64,000 nt of DNA from Pelagibacter sp047722505 (GCF_047722505.1 NZ_CP159814.1:806001-870000); one strand, 5' to 3'; shown: positions 26,780 to 33,962, counted from the first letter of the stretch. Program-made: numbers and translations. The notes: generated by a model from the letters alone, not told the origin.

Positions 26780-27189
26780 TAATCTGCATTTGCAGTTAAT
26801 GTTTTAATCTCTAAAATATTTTCATTAGGGTCTTTTACAAAGAAAGTTTCTTGCTCATACTTGGTACCTTTAAACCTTAAATAAGGCTCATCGTAATATT
26901 TGGCACCATTATCTTTTAATCTCTGTTTAAGAGCATTAAAATCTTTTCTAGATAAATGAACACCGAAATGTGGAACAGAAACATTGCCCATATCGACATC
27001 ATGTCTTTCACTATCCATTTTATGTTCACTTGCATGAAGAGTTAATTCATTTCCCCAAAAGTCTACATCTGCCCACTCTTGTGCTGAATTATCCAATCTA
27101 CAGCCTAACGTCTCGCTGTAAAATTTTTTTGCTACTTCAAGATCTCCACATGGTACTGCTAGATGGAAGCAATTTGTGTTTTTGTACAT
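26779..27189 (-). CDS. VOC (glyoxalase/extradiol dioxygenase) family protein
   Basis: A 136-residue protein of the vicinal-oxygen-chelate fold. The ATG at 27189 is chosen because GAGGAG stands 6 bases upstream; an in-frame start at 27219 would include that ribosome site. Motifs are FHLAVPCGDLEVAKKFYSE at the N-terminus, VPHFGVHLS in the middle, and FVKDPNENILEIK near the end, holding the usual H and E metal ligands. It overlaps the ALDH start by one base. The reaction is unknown. Confidence 0.85.
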   Translation of the reverse strand: MYKNTNCFHLAVPCGDLEVAKKFYSETLGCRLDNSAQEWADVDFWGNELTLHASEHKMDSERHDVDMGNVSVPHFGVHLSRKDFNALKQRLKDNGAKYYDEPYLRFKGTKYEQETFFVKDPNENILEIKTLTANAD

Positions 27190-27266
27190 AAGTTTCTCCT
27201 CTTTAAATTCGTTATACAATGACTATATAGTCCAATATAATATTTTAATCAATAAAAGCTAAATTC

Positions 27267-27845
27267 ATGAATGACTTTTTACAATCTATAATAGATAGAG
27301 ATCCTGCGGCAAAATCTAAGTTAAGTTTAATTTTAACTTATCCAGGTGTTAAAGCAGTTTTTTTTCATAGAATTGCTAATTTTTTTCACCTTGCTAAGTT
27401 TCATTTAGTAGCAAGAATAATTTCACAACTATCAAGATTTTTAACTGGAATTGAAATTCACCCAGGTGCTAAGATTGGAAAAAATTTATTTATTGATCAT
27501 GGTATGGGTGTTGTAATTGGAGAGACCTCTGAAATTGGAAATAATGTAACTATTTATCATATGGCAACATTAGGTGGGATTGCACCAAGCATTAATTCAA
27601 ATGATCAAAGACAAGTTAAGAGGCACCCAACATTAAGTGATTGTGTTGTAGTTGGTTCTGGTGCTCAAATATTGGGACCAGTGATGATAGGTGCTAATGC
27701 TAAAGTTGGAGCTAATGCAGTTGTTACTAAAAATGTTCCTGAAAATGCAGTAATGGTTGGAATACCAGCAAAAAATGTTGGAACAGCAACTGAAGAATTT
27801 AAACCTTATGCTGTAGAAGAGGTGGATAAAGATACTTCAAGCTAA
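27267..27845 (+). CDS. cysE: Serine O-acetyltransferase
   Basis: A 192-residue left-handed beta-helix acetyltransferase that makes O-acetylserine from serine and acetyl-CoA. Residues about 60-160 carry the hexapeptide repeats, with GIEIHPGAKIGKNLFIDHG and VIGETSEIGNNVTIYH, where the histidine and aspartate of the active site are found. It is the short EpsC/SAT form. The gene overlaps cysK by one base, so both steps of cysteine synthesis are coupled. Confidence 0.93.
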   Translation: MNDFLQSIIDRDPAAKSKLSLILTYPGVKAVFFHRIANFFHLAKFHLVARIISQLSRFLTGIEIHPGAKIGKNLFIDHGMGVVIGETSEIGNNVTIYHMATLGGIAPSINSNDQRQVKRHPTLSDCVVVGSGAQILGPVMIGANAKVGANAVVTKNVPENAVMVGIPAKNVGTATEEFKPYAVEEVDKDTSS

Positions 27846-28846
27846 TGAAAAATATTCAAGACAGTTTTATTTCAGGAATAGGTAATACTCCACTTATTAA
27901 ACTAAGAGCTGCATCAGAAATTACTGGGTGTAATATTTACGGTAAAGCTGAATTCATGAACCCTGGTGGTTCTGTTAAAGATAGAGCAGCACTTACATTA
28001 ATTAGAGATGCTGAAGAAAAAAAATTAATCTCTAAAGGCGGAACAATAGTTGAAGGTACAGCTGGTAATACTGGTATAGGCTTATGTCTACTTGGTAATT
28101 CACTTGGTTATAAAACAATAATTGTAATGAATGACAATCAAACCCAAGAAAAAAAAGATCTTCTTAGAAATATTGGTGCTGATTTAAGATTAGTTCCGGC
28201 AAAACCATATAAAGATGATGCAAATTTTGTAAAAGTTGCAGCAAAACTTGCTGATGAATTAAGACCATCAAATAACAATGGAGTAGTTTGGGCCAATCAG
28301 TTTGACAATGTTGCAAATGCTAAGGGTCATTATGAAACAACAGGTAAAGAAATTTGGGAACAAACTGAAGGTAAAGTTGATGGCTTTGTATGTTCATCAG
28401 GAACAGGTGGAACAATTTCTGGGGTAAGTAACGCTCTTAAAGAAAAGAATAAGGATATTAAAATATTTCTATCTGATCCAAAAGGCTCTGCTCTTTATAA
28501 TTATATAAAAAATGGTGAATTAAAATCTGAAGGTGGATCAATTACTGAAGGAATTGGATCAAGTAGAATTACAAAAAATTTTGAAAATGCTAAAATTGAT
28601 GATGCCTACTCTATAGATGACCATGAAGCTCTTCCTATACTTTATGATTTAATTGAAAATGAAGGTTTAAGCCTTGGTACTAGCTGTGGAATTAATATTG
28701 CTGGCGCTATTAGAATGGGTAAAGAATTAGGTCCTGGAAAAACCATCGTTACAATACTTTGTGATAAAAGTGAAAAGTACGCTACTAAAATGTTTAATAA
28801 GAAATTTCTAGAAGAAAAAGGTTTACCCTTCCCTAATTGGCTTTAA
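27845..28846 (+). CDS. cysK: Cysteine synthase (O-acetylserine sulfhydrylase)
   Basis: A 333-residue PLP enzyme that makes cysteine from O-acetylserine and sulfide. The PLP lysine is K45 in PGGSVKDRAA, the substrate loop is EGTAGNTGIG, and the PLP phosphate loop is SSGTGGTISG. It is somewhat longer than E. coli CysK, with a C-terminal tail ending KKFLEEKGLPFPNWL. Translationally coupled to cysE. Its last 4 bases overlap a convergent membrane-protein gene. Confidence 0.93.
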   Translation: MKNIQDSFISGIGNTPLIKLRAASEITGCNIYGKAEFMNPGGSVKDRAALTLIRDAEEKKLISKGGTIVEGTAGNTGIGLCLLGNSLGYKTIIVMNDNQTQEKKDLLRNIGADLRLVPAKPYKDDANFVKVAAKLADELRPSNNNGVVWANQFDNVANAKGHYETTGKEIWEQTEGKVDGFVCSSGTGGTISGVSNALKEKNKDIKIFLSDPKGSALYNYIKNGELKSEGGSITEGIGSSRITKNFENAKIDDAYSIDDHEALPILYDLIENEGLSLGTSCGINIAGAIRMGKELGPGKTIVTILCDKSEKYATKMFNKKFLEEKGLPFPNWL

Positions 28847-29256
28847 ATATAAATCTTATCGGCTAATCCATAACAAAGAACGGCACTAATAATTGTGAAA
28901 ATTAATGGTGCAATAATAGCTTCATTTGAATCATTCATAACACCCGTCTTATCGATCTTAATTGAGTAAGTATTAACTATAAAGATACAAAAATTTTGAA
29001 CAAAAACTAAATTGAAAAATGCCCACGTTGCTTCGACACCATTTGGTCTTACAAACATAATATATAATGCCATCAAGAAAGAACCTAGAAATATTGCACC
29101 TGTCATCCGCATAACAGTTGCAGCTGTCTTATCTATTTGAAATTTTTCTCTAAATTTTTGGTTTCCAATAATCATTTGATACGCATAAATACCTATACCT
29201 AAAAAGTGTATTACAAATAATATTAAATAAAAAACTCCATTAAATTTTTCAATCAT
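28843..29256 (-). CDS. Small four-helix membrane protein, function unknown
   Basis: A 137-residue hydrophobic protein with helices near 7-28, 48-66, 75-97 and 112-132. The segment FVRPNGVEATWAFFNLVFVQN between helices is the only distinctive stretch. I do not recognise a named family. Its 3' end overlaps cysK by 4 bases in convergent orientation, and its start faces the small periplasmic protein gene across a 142-base gap. Confidence 0.65.
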   Translation of the reverse strand: MIEKFNGVFYLILFVIHFLGIGIYAYQMIIGNQKFREKFQIDKTAATVMRMTGAIFLGSFLMALYIMFVRPNGVEATWAFFNLVFVQNFCIFIVNTYSIKIDKTGVMNDSNEAIIAPLIFTIISAVLCYGLADKIYI

Positions 29257-29307
29257 AAATAAATAATAACTATATTAGTCTTTAAAAATACTTAAATAAC
29301 TAGTTGG

Positions 29308-29331
29308 GTCATTTTGCACATGCAAAGTGAC
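29308..29331. promoter_or_regulatory. 24-base near-perfect inverted repeat, operator-like
   Basis: Arms GTCATTTTGCA and TGCAAAGTGAC (10 of 11 pairs) with a 2-base centre lie in the divergent gap, 67 bases before the small periplasmic protein gene and 52 bases before the membrane protein gene. Size and symmetry suit a dimeric regulator. No T-run follows, so it is not a terminator. No regulator gene is adjacent. Confidence 0.5.
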
Positions 29332-29398
29332 AATGTTGGTTATATCAAAAACTTATTATTTTCCTATTATTTGGTTAATTAATGAAACAAAGGAAAAT

Positions 29399-29605
29399 AT
29401 GAAAAAAATAGTAATAACATTATTCTTAGTACTTTTTACAAGTTCAGTTTATGCCGGTTCTTGTCCAATGATGGCAAAAAGTATAGATGATAAAATTGCA
29501 GAAGCACAAATGCTAAGAGATCAAGGTATGGCAGCACATGATGCTGGTGATCATGCAAAATCAGAAGAGTTATTAGCTAAAGCTATGGAGCTTTTTAAAA
29601 GTTAA
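29399..29605 (+). CDS. Small secreted protein, function unknown
   Basis: A 68-residue protein with a clear signal peptide (MKKIVITLFLVLF..., cleavage after VYA near residue 19). The 49-residue mature part starts GSCPMM and then forms charged, alanine-rich helices (DDKIAEAQMLRDQG, HAKSEELLAKAMELF). The ATG at 29399 is preceded by AAAGGAAA; an in-frame ATG at 29327 is rejected because it would bury the signal peptide. The CPMM start and the histidine/aspartate-rich GMAAHDAGDH could bind metal, which is speculation. A 24-base palindrome lies upstream. Confidence 0.7.
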   Translation: MKKIVITLFLVLFTSSVYAGSCPMMAKSIDDKIAEAQMLRDQGMAAHDAGDHAKSEELLAKAMELFKS

Positions 29606-29608
29606 CAA

Positions 29609-29743
29609 ATAATTTTATATATTTAGCGGGATTTCATTTAAAGTAGTTAAATGAATCTCGCTACTTCGTGCGTGTCCTTAATATTAACTGTTATTTTAGG
29701 GGGTACATCAAATAGTTTTTCTAAAATTGCACTACTTTTTTAA
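29609..29743 (+). pseudogene. Decayed partial duplicate of the downstream SMR transporter gene
   Basis: From about 29609 the sequence parallels the leader and first 25 codons of the SMR gene at 30515. Both share GATTTCATTTAA, then TTAAATGAA, then an ATG (29651 here). The 30-codon frame reads MNLATSCVSLILTVILGGTSNSFSKIALLF and stops at 29741-29743, against MNMTTSYLFLILAVFLGVTSNSFAK in the full gene. Everything after the first helix is missing. It is best read as a remnant of a tandem duplication. The hairpin formed by 29625-29639 with 29649-29662 is part of the same leader. Confidence 0.7.
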
Positions 29744-29798
29744 ATCAATTACAATAAACGTAGTTACGAAATTAATAAATAATACAAAAGTTAAAAAT

Positions 29799-30008
29799 AT
29801 GACTGGTCAAAGGCGTTGGTTAAAAATATGGGCTAGAACAGTTGGAATGCCAATTGGTATTAATGATGAAGATAAGCCTGAGTTTTTACCTATTAAACAA
29901 ACAGATGTGAAGAAAGCATTAGCTTTTAGAACATTCTGGGTTCTGCTTCATGTTCTAACTTGTCTCTTAATTATTGCTGGTAATGGCAGAGTAATGGGTT
30001 GGTGGTAA
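29799..30008 (+). CDS. Small single-helix membrane protein, function unknown
   Basis: A 69-residue protein. The N-terminal half is basic and tryptophan-rich (GQRRWLKIWARTVG), the middle is acidic, and residues about 47-64 (TFWVLLHVLTCLLIIAG) form one membrane helix. The ATG at 29799 is chosen because an upstream in-frame ATG at 29727 lies inside the SMR remnant and adds an unrelated hydrophobic run. I do not recognise a family. Confidence 0.6.
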   Translation: MTGQRRWLKIWARTVGMPIGINDEDKPEFLPIKQTDVKKALAFRTFWVLLHVLTCLLIIAGNGRVMGWW

Positions 30009-30101
30009 TTAAAAAGATTAATAAAACCACTATTTGTCACGGTAATGCTTCATGTATATTTTGACTACATGGATTGTAAGATAAATCTCCTTAATTAATA
30101 G

Positions 30102-30129
30102 AGTTGGGATTTGTTTAAGTGTCCCAACT
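30102..30129 (+). terminator. Hairpin upstream of the ABM-domain gene (weak terminator or leader structure)
   Basis: Arms AGTTGGGA and TCCCAACT (8 perfect pairs) enclose a 12-base loop, followed by TTAAATAATAAA. A smaller hairpin CATGTA/TACATG sits just before it at 30051-30071. The T-run is poor, so this may be a leader hairpin of the following gene instead of a true terminator for the small membrane protein gene. Confidence 0.5.
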
Positions 30130-30154
30130 TTAAATAATAAATAAATAGGGTTTT

Positions 30155-30484
30155 ATGTATTTAGCAATAAGTAGACTTCAAGTTATGTCTGGCAAAGAAA
30201 ATGAATTTGAAACAGCTTGGAAAAATCGTGAACAAGAGAGTCATGGTGTGAAAGGCTTTAAGAAATTCAACTTATTCAAAGGTGAGGTAAATAAAGAATT
30301 CTCTCTTTATATTTTTCATAGTGAATGGAATACCGAGAGTGACTTTGTTAACTGGACAAAATCTGACTCATTTCAATTAGCTCATAAAAATCCTACACTA
30401 CAAGGAAATTTATATCTTGGGCCCCCCAATTTTGATGGATATGTAGGATTGCCTGATTTTGAAGGTTTTAAAGTAGTTATATAA
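30155..30484 (+). CDS. Antibiotic-biosynthesis-monooxygenase (ABM/HmoA-like) domain protein
   Basis: A 109-residue dimeric alpha/beta-barrel type protein. The N-terminus YLAISRLQVMSGKENEFETAWKNRE and the central LFKGEVNKEFSLYIFHSEWNTESDFVNWTKSD follow the ABM pattern, including the tryptophan in SEW and the W before KS. Family members are small oxygenases or heme-degrading enzymes, and many are unassigned. It stands alone, 31 bases before the SMR gene. Confidence 0.8.
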   Translation: MYLAISRLQVMSGKENEFETAWKNREQESHGVKGFKKFNLFKGEVNKEFSLYIFHSEWNTESDFVNWTKSDSFQLAHKNPTLQGNLYLGPPNFDGYVGLPDFEGFKVVI

Positions 30485-30514
30485 TTTTAAAAAGATTTCA
30501 TTTAAGATAATTAA

Positions 30515-30847
30515 ATGAACATGACAACTTCATATTTATTTCTGATTTTAGCTGTTTTTTTAGGAGTCACTTCAAATAGTTTTGCAAAAAGTGCTGAAGG
30601 CTTTACCCTTCTCTTTCCAAGTATTATCACAGGAATTACAATCGTTTTATGTATGTATGCACTTTCAATGGTAATGAAAAATATCCCAATGGGGATAACT
30701 TATGCATCATTTGCTGGATTAACAATTATTTCAACTGTGATTGTTGGTGTAATTAGATTTAATCAAATGCCAAATCTTTATTCAATGATTGGTTTGGGTT
30801 TAATTATAATAGGTGTACTAATGGTTAACTTGTTAGGAAATAATTAA
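30515..30847 (+). CDS. Small multidrug resistance (SMR) family-like membrane protein with atypical key residues
   Basis: A 110-residue four-helix protein resembling EmrE by length and by AEGFTLLFPS, IPMGITYASFAG and GLIIIGVLMVNLL. The glutamate essential in helix 1 of EmrE (E14) appears replaced by valine (LAVFLG where EmrE has LAEVIG), and the tryptophan of YAIWSG is phenylalanine (YASFAG). It may therefore not be a proton-coupled drug exporter. A fragment of a second copy lies at 29609-29743, and a DUF2798 remnant follows immediately. Confidence 0.8.
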   Translation: MNMTTSYLFLILAVFLGVTSNSFAKSAEGFTLLFPSIITGITIVLCMYALSMVMKNIPMGITYASFAGLTIISTVIVGVIRFNQMPNLYSMIGLGLIIIGVLMVNLLGNN

Positions 30848-30849
30848 TT

Positions 30850-31076
30850 ATGCTTTCAAAAAAATATTCTCAAACTTTATTTATGATTTTTATGTCATTT
30901 GGAATGAGCGTTATAATGAGTGGTGTAGTTACTGCGGTGAACACTGGCATTGGTGATGGTTTTTAAAGAGATATTTTAACTCTTGGTTATTTGCTTTTCC
31001 AGTTGCATTGCTTGCAGCCTTTACTTTAGCTCCAATTATAAGACCTCTAGTTAATAAAATTGCCTCAAAAGATTAG
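30850..31076 (+). pseudogene. DUF2798 family small membrane protein, frameshifted
   Basis: Two overlapping frames together give a complete protein of about 75 residues. The first (ATG at 30850) contains MSFGMSVIMSGVVTAVNTG and stops at 30964-30966 in GDGF. The second continues from 30963 as LKRYFNSWLFAFPVALL and APIIRPLVNK to the stop at 31074-31076. Spliced, it matches DUF2798, which has two helices and the MSxxMSGVxTxxNxG and APxxRxLV motifs. One extra T in the 5-T run at 30960-30964 would restore the frame. It starts 2 bases after the SMR gene. Confidence 0.75.
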
Positions 31077-31204
31077 TTATAAAAGAATTGTAAAAATTTT
31101 ACGGAAAAAAATATTGTAAGAAGAGTTTTTTAAATTATCGAAACTTTATTATTTATCAAAATTTAATTCAATAAATATATTTAACATAAAGTAAAATAAA
31201 TGTT

Positions 31205-31233
31205 TTGAATGCAATACTCAGAAATGATATTGT
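31205..31233 (+). promoter_or_regulatory. Sigma70-like promoter before the tiny ORF/RNA locus
   Basis: TTGAAT (31205-31210) and TATTGT (31228-31233) are spaced by 17 bases, which is a good -35/-10 arrangement. It would start a transcript near 31240, just before the AAGGAGGT at 31247-31254. In so AT-rich a sequence chance matches are common, so support comes mainly from the spacing and from what follows. Confidence 0.45.
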
Positions 31234-31239
31234 ATAAAT

Positions 31240-31424
31240 ATATATAAAGGAGGTCGATTATGAGTTTATCACCACCTGACACATAACTGGTGTGATTAAA
31301 TAATCAAAGACTAATTAAGATCGAAAAAATATAAAGTCCATTATTATGGATTTTGGCGTATACCGCTAACTTACAGGGGAACTCTTTTGGGCTTTCCGAA
31401 AGGGTGAACCCCTTAAAAGATAAA
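31240..31424 (+). other. Unassigned structured RNA-like locus with a tiny strongly led ORF
   Basis: The gap from 31077 to 31424 has no ordinary gene. Inside it, AAGGAGGT (31247-31254) stands 5 bases before an ATG that opens the 8-codon ORF MSLSPPDT (31260-31286). Downstream are two hairpins: AAAGTCCAT/ATGGATTTT (31333-31354) and a larger one, AGGGG plus ACTCTTT paired with AAAGGGT plus CCCCT (31375-31413). Neither is followed by a T-run on either strand, so they are not ordinary terminators. The hairpins are more GC-rich than the surroundings. It does not match tmRNA, SRP RNA, RNase P or riboswitches I know. The strand is inferred from the ribosome site. Confidence 0.45.
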
Positions 31425-31769
31425 TTAAAAAATAGATGGCAAAACGTGAGTACCATCATCATCTAAAGTAATATCAAATTCATCAACAATGTTAGAAATT
31501 TCTAATGGTGAGTATAGATGTGGAAACATAGTTCCATCTGAAGCTTGTTCCCAAACTAAATGATCTAGCTTTAACGTATCTACCTTTAATAAAATTAAAT
31601 CTTTTTGGTTTTGGTAAAATTTTTTAAGAGTTCCAGCAACTTGATCGTCACCAGAAAAGTGAATGTAACCATCTTCTAAATCTTTTTTAGAGCCAGTTAA
31701 TTGACCTTTTTTCTTAATCTCTTGCCATTCAGATTTGGTGCTTATTTTATAAACAAATTTGAAATTCAT
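31425..31769 (-). CDS. DUF952 family protein
   Basis: A 114-residue soluble protein matching DUF952. It begins with the VYKISTKSEWQEIKKKGQLTGS segment and has DGYIHFSGDDQVAGTLKKFY, LLKVDTLKLDHLVWE and FPHLYSPL in the family order. The biochemical role is unknown; the fold is related to ADP-ribosyltransferase-like proteins according to family descriptions I recall, without certainty. It has its own leader downstream of a terminator. Confidence 0.85.
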   Translation of the reverse strand: MNFKFVYKISTKSEWQEIKKKGQLTGSKKDLEDGYIHFSGDDQVAGTLKKFYQNQKDLILLKVDTLKLDHLVWEQASDGTMFPHLYSPLEISNIVDEFDITLDDDGTHVLPSIF

Positions 31770-31811
31770 TTAAAATTTATATTATTCAGTGGGGATATTG
31801 ACAATAAGAAA

Positions 31812-31831
31812 CTTCCCTCTTTCGAGGGAAG
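31812..31831 (-). terminator. Rho-independent terminator for the minus-strand operon ending at 31991
   Basis: A perfect 8-bp hairpin (CTTCCCTC, 4-base loop, GAGGGAAG), followed on the minus strand by TTTCTTATT. It lies 160 bases past the end of the DUF924 gene. The space between (31832-31990) shows only a small TGACA-TAT-TGTCA palindrome (31923-31935). Confidence 0.7.
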
Positions 31832-31990
31832 CTAATATTAACTATCTAATAGAGAGAGAAGATAATGTTAATTTTTGAATTCTGTTTGGCCTCCTTATAG
31901 ACAGCAAATTTCAATATTAAAATGACATATTGTCACTACAGCAATGCAAAGATTGAATACCTTGTTTTATTTGTTCACTTAATGAACATT

Positions 31991-32551
31991 TTACCAGGAT
32001 GAATTTGGTTGAGCTAGAAACTCTATTTCCTCAGGAGTAGATTTTCTATCTAACACTAAGTTTCGATGAGGATATCTATGAAATTTCTTAATTGCTAATG
32101 TGTGATCTTTCCATGATTTTTTTATAGAGAATAAATCTGGATGATCTTTTAAGTATTTATCGAGTAAATAGTAGGCCATATCATGGTCTGTGACCTCCTC
32201 ACTATGAATGAGTGGTAGTATCATAAACAATCTTTGATCTTGATCCATTTCATCTAAAAATCCAGCATAAACAGAGTCGTTAACTATCAACCTTGCTTTA
32301 TGATCTTGGTTAAAAGCTTTTGGTTCATCTCTAAATATATTTCTTGAAAATTGATCAAATAAAATAACTAGAGCTAAAGAACCAAGGGGGCTATCTTGCC
32401 AATCATCATACTCATTTAAGCCTGCTAACTCATAATCTTTTAAAAAATTCTTTTTTATAAGCGCATCAAAATCTTTATGTTTTTGAAATCTTTTTTTTGG
32501 TGGAGTTTCTTTAAACCAAAAATCTAATATCTTTTTAGCTATTGTATGCAT
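31991..32551 (-). CDS. DUF924 family protein
   Basis: A 186-residue helical protein. Hallmarks are ILDFWFKETPPKKRF at the N-terminus, SLALVILFDQFSRNIFRDEPKAF near the centre, FMILPLIHSEEVTDHD, and FHRYPHRNLVLDRKSTPEEIEFL near the end, all typical of DUF924. The fold is TPR-like and the function is unknown. It follows the inositol-phosphatase-family gene with no gap. Confidence 0.9.
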   Translation of the reverse strand: MHTIAKKILDFWFKETPPKKRFQKHKDFDALIKKNFLKDYELAGLNEYDDWQDSPLGSLALVILFDQFSRNIFRDEPKAFNQDHKARLIVNDSVYAGFLDEMDQDQRLFMILPLIHSEEVTDHDMAYYLLDKYLKDHPDLFSIKKSWKDHTLAIKKFHRYPHRNLVLDRKSTPEEIEFLAQPNSSW

Positions 32552-33358
32552 TTATTTTGAAACTGGTTTTAAAAGTTTAAGCATTTTATTATGAATAGAT
32601 TGATTAGCTGAAACTAAAATACTTCCAGCATTAACTGCATCTCTATTATCCCAAGTTGTAACGATACCTCCTGCAGCTTTTATAATTGGCATCAGTGGGT
32701 GGATATCCCAAATTTTATTAGTTGCTTGAAAGACAACATCAATTTTTCCCTCACATAAATGAGAATAACTTAATGCGTCTGCAGTTGGAAATTGCATTAA
32801 TTTTAAAACTTTTGGGATTGTCATTTGTTGTTTAAGAGAGATCGCCCCATGAAATGCTCCTGATACTTTTATCTGACTAAATGGTATATTTTTTGAAACA
32901 GAAATTTTTCTTTTTTTACCCTTTTCAAAAACAAAAGAGTTTTTATTATCAAAATTTAAATAGTATTTATTTAGTATTGGAAAGTTTGCTAATCCTACAA
33001 CAGGGTTGCCTTTAAAATTTAAAGATATTAAATTACTCCACGTTGGATTGCCTATTACAAATGATCTTGTTCCATCAATTGGATCTATAACCCATGAATA
33101 ATCACTAGTTGATTTTTTGTGACCAAATTCTTCACCTATAACTTGATGACTTGGAAATTTTTGTTTAATTTTTAATCTAATAAATTTTTCAAAAGCTTTG
33201 TCAGATGTTGTAACAGGATCATAGCCTTTACCTTTAAGTTTATTAGATACCTTAAAAGCTTTATTAAGTTTTGAATAATAAAATTTATTTAAGTCTTTTG
33301 CTAAAGTATTTAAAAAATTAGAATATATCTTGTGCTCTTTGACACTTAACAAACTCAT
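32552..33358 (-). CDS. Inositol-monophosphatase family phosphatase (HisN-like)
   Basis: A 268-residue Mg-dependent phosphatase. Metal ligands are visible in GEEFG (E76-E77), DPIDGT (92-97) and the C-terminal WDIHPLMPIIKAAGG. The sequence is near the histidinol-phosphatase branch (HisN) common in Alphaproteobacteria, but inositol or other sugar phosphates cannot be excluded. It shares one base with the azoreductase gene upstream. Confidence 0.85.
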   Translation of the reverse strand: MSLLSVKEHKIYSNFLNTLAKDLNKFYYSKLNKAFKVSNKLKGKGYDPVTTSDKAFEKFIRLKIKQKFPSHQVIGEEFGHKKSTSDYSWVIDPIDGTRSFVIGNPTWSNLISLNFKGNPVVGLANFPILNKYYLNFDNKNSFVFEKGKKRKISVSKNIPFSQIKVSGAFHGAISLKQQMTIPKVLKLMQFPTADALSYSHLCEGKIDVVFQATNKIWDIHPLMPIIKAAGGIVTTWDNRDAVNAGSILVSANQSIHNKMLKLLKPVSK

Positions 33359-33939
33359 TAAATTATATTCTCAATTTGATTTTCTGCTTCTTTAATTGAT
33401 TTTTCATAATCTATGGCCAATTGATCAGCAGCAATAATATCTATTTTTTTTATACCAAAAAAATTTAAAACATGAGTTAGCCAAGGTGTTAAAAAATCAT
33501 CTTTACTATTAATCTTTGTGCCGCCAGATGTGATTATGAGATAAACTTGTTTGTCTTCAAGCAAGCCTACCCTGCTTCCATCCTCATTATATTTAAAAGT
33601 TTCTTTAACTCTTGCGGCTAAATCCGCCCAGGCTTTTAACGTTGCTGGCGGACCAAAATTATAAATTGGTACAGATATTATAATTGTGTCACTTTCTTTT
33701 AATTCCATAACTAGTTTGTCTGACATTTCAAACATTTTCTTATGCTGTTCTGTTTGCTCACCTTCAGGAATTTTCATTCCAGACTCTGTTAAATTGGAAA
33801 TAAAGATCATTTCATCATTAAGATCTCGATAAACAACCTCATCTTCTGGTTTTTTTATTTTATCTAATAATTTTTTTGCTAAAGCTCTAGAAGTAGAACC
33901 TTCTTTTCTAGCACTGGTATCAATTTGATAAATTTTCAT
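33358..33939 (-). CDS. azoR: FMN-dependent NADH-azoreductase family protein
   Basis: A 193-residue flavodoxin-like quinone/azo reductase. It opens KIYQIDTSARKEGSTSRALA (FMN phosphate site) and has VPIYNFGPPATLKAWAD near residue 93, a family hallmark, then ITSGGT near 138. Such enzymes reduce quinones or azo compounds with NADH. It is the first gene of the azoR-phosphatase-DUF924 operon. Confidence 0.85.
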   Translation of the reverse strand: MKIYQIDTSARKEGSTSRALAKKLLDKIKKPEDEVVYRDLNDEMIFISNLTESGMKIPEGEQTEQHKKMFEMSDKLVMELKESDTIIISVPIYNFGPPATLKAWADLAARVKETFKYNEDGSRVGLLEDKQVYLIITSGGTKINSKDDFLTPWLTHVLNFFGIKKIDIIAADQLAIDYEKSIKEAENQIENII

Positions 33940-33962
33940 AAGTATAGATTGTTATTAACCTA

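Noticed and set aside
31346..31369. Second tiny ORF (MDFGVYR) in the RNA-like locus
   Set aside because: No ribosome site, and its ATG lies in the arm of a hairpin. Kept only as part of the locus description.
31240..31424. tmRNA, glycine riboswitch or TPP riboswitch
   Set aside because: Consensus cores of these RNAs are missing; the CCGAAAGG stretch only superficially recalls a glycine riboswitch.
31923..31935. TGACA-TAT-TGTCA palindrome as an operator
   Set aside because: Only 5-bp arms in an AT-rich gap after a gene end; too weak to claim.
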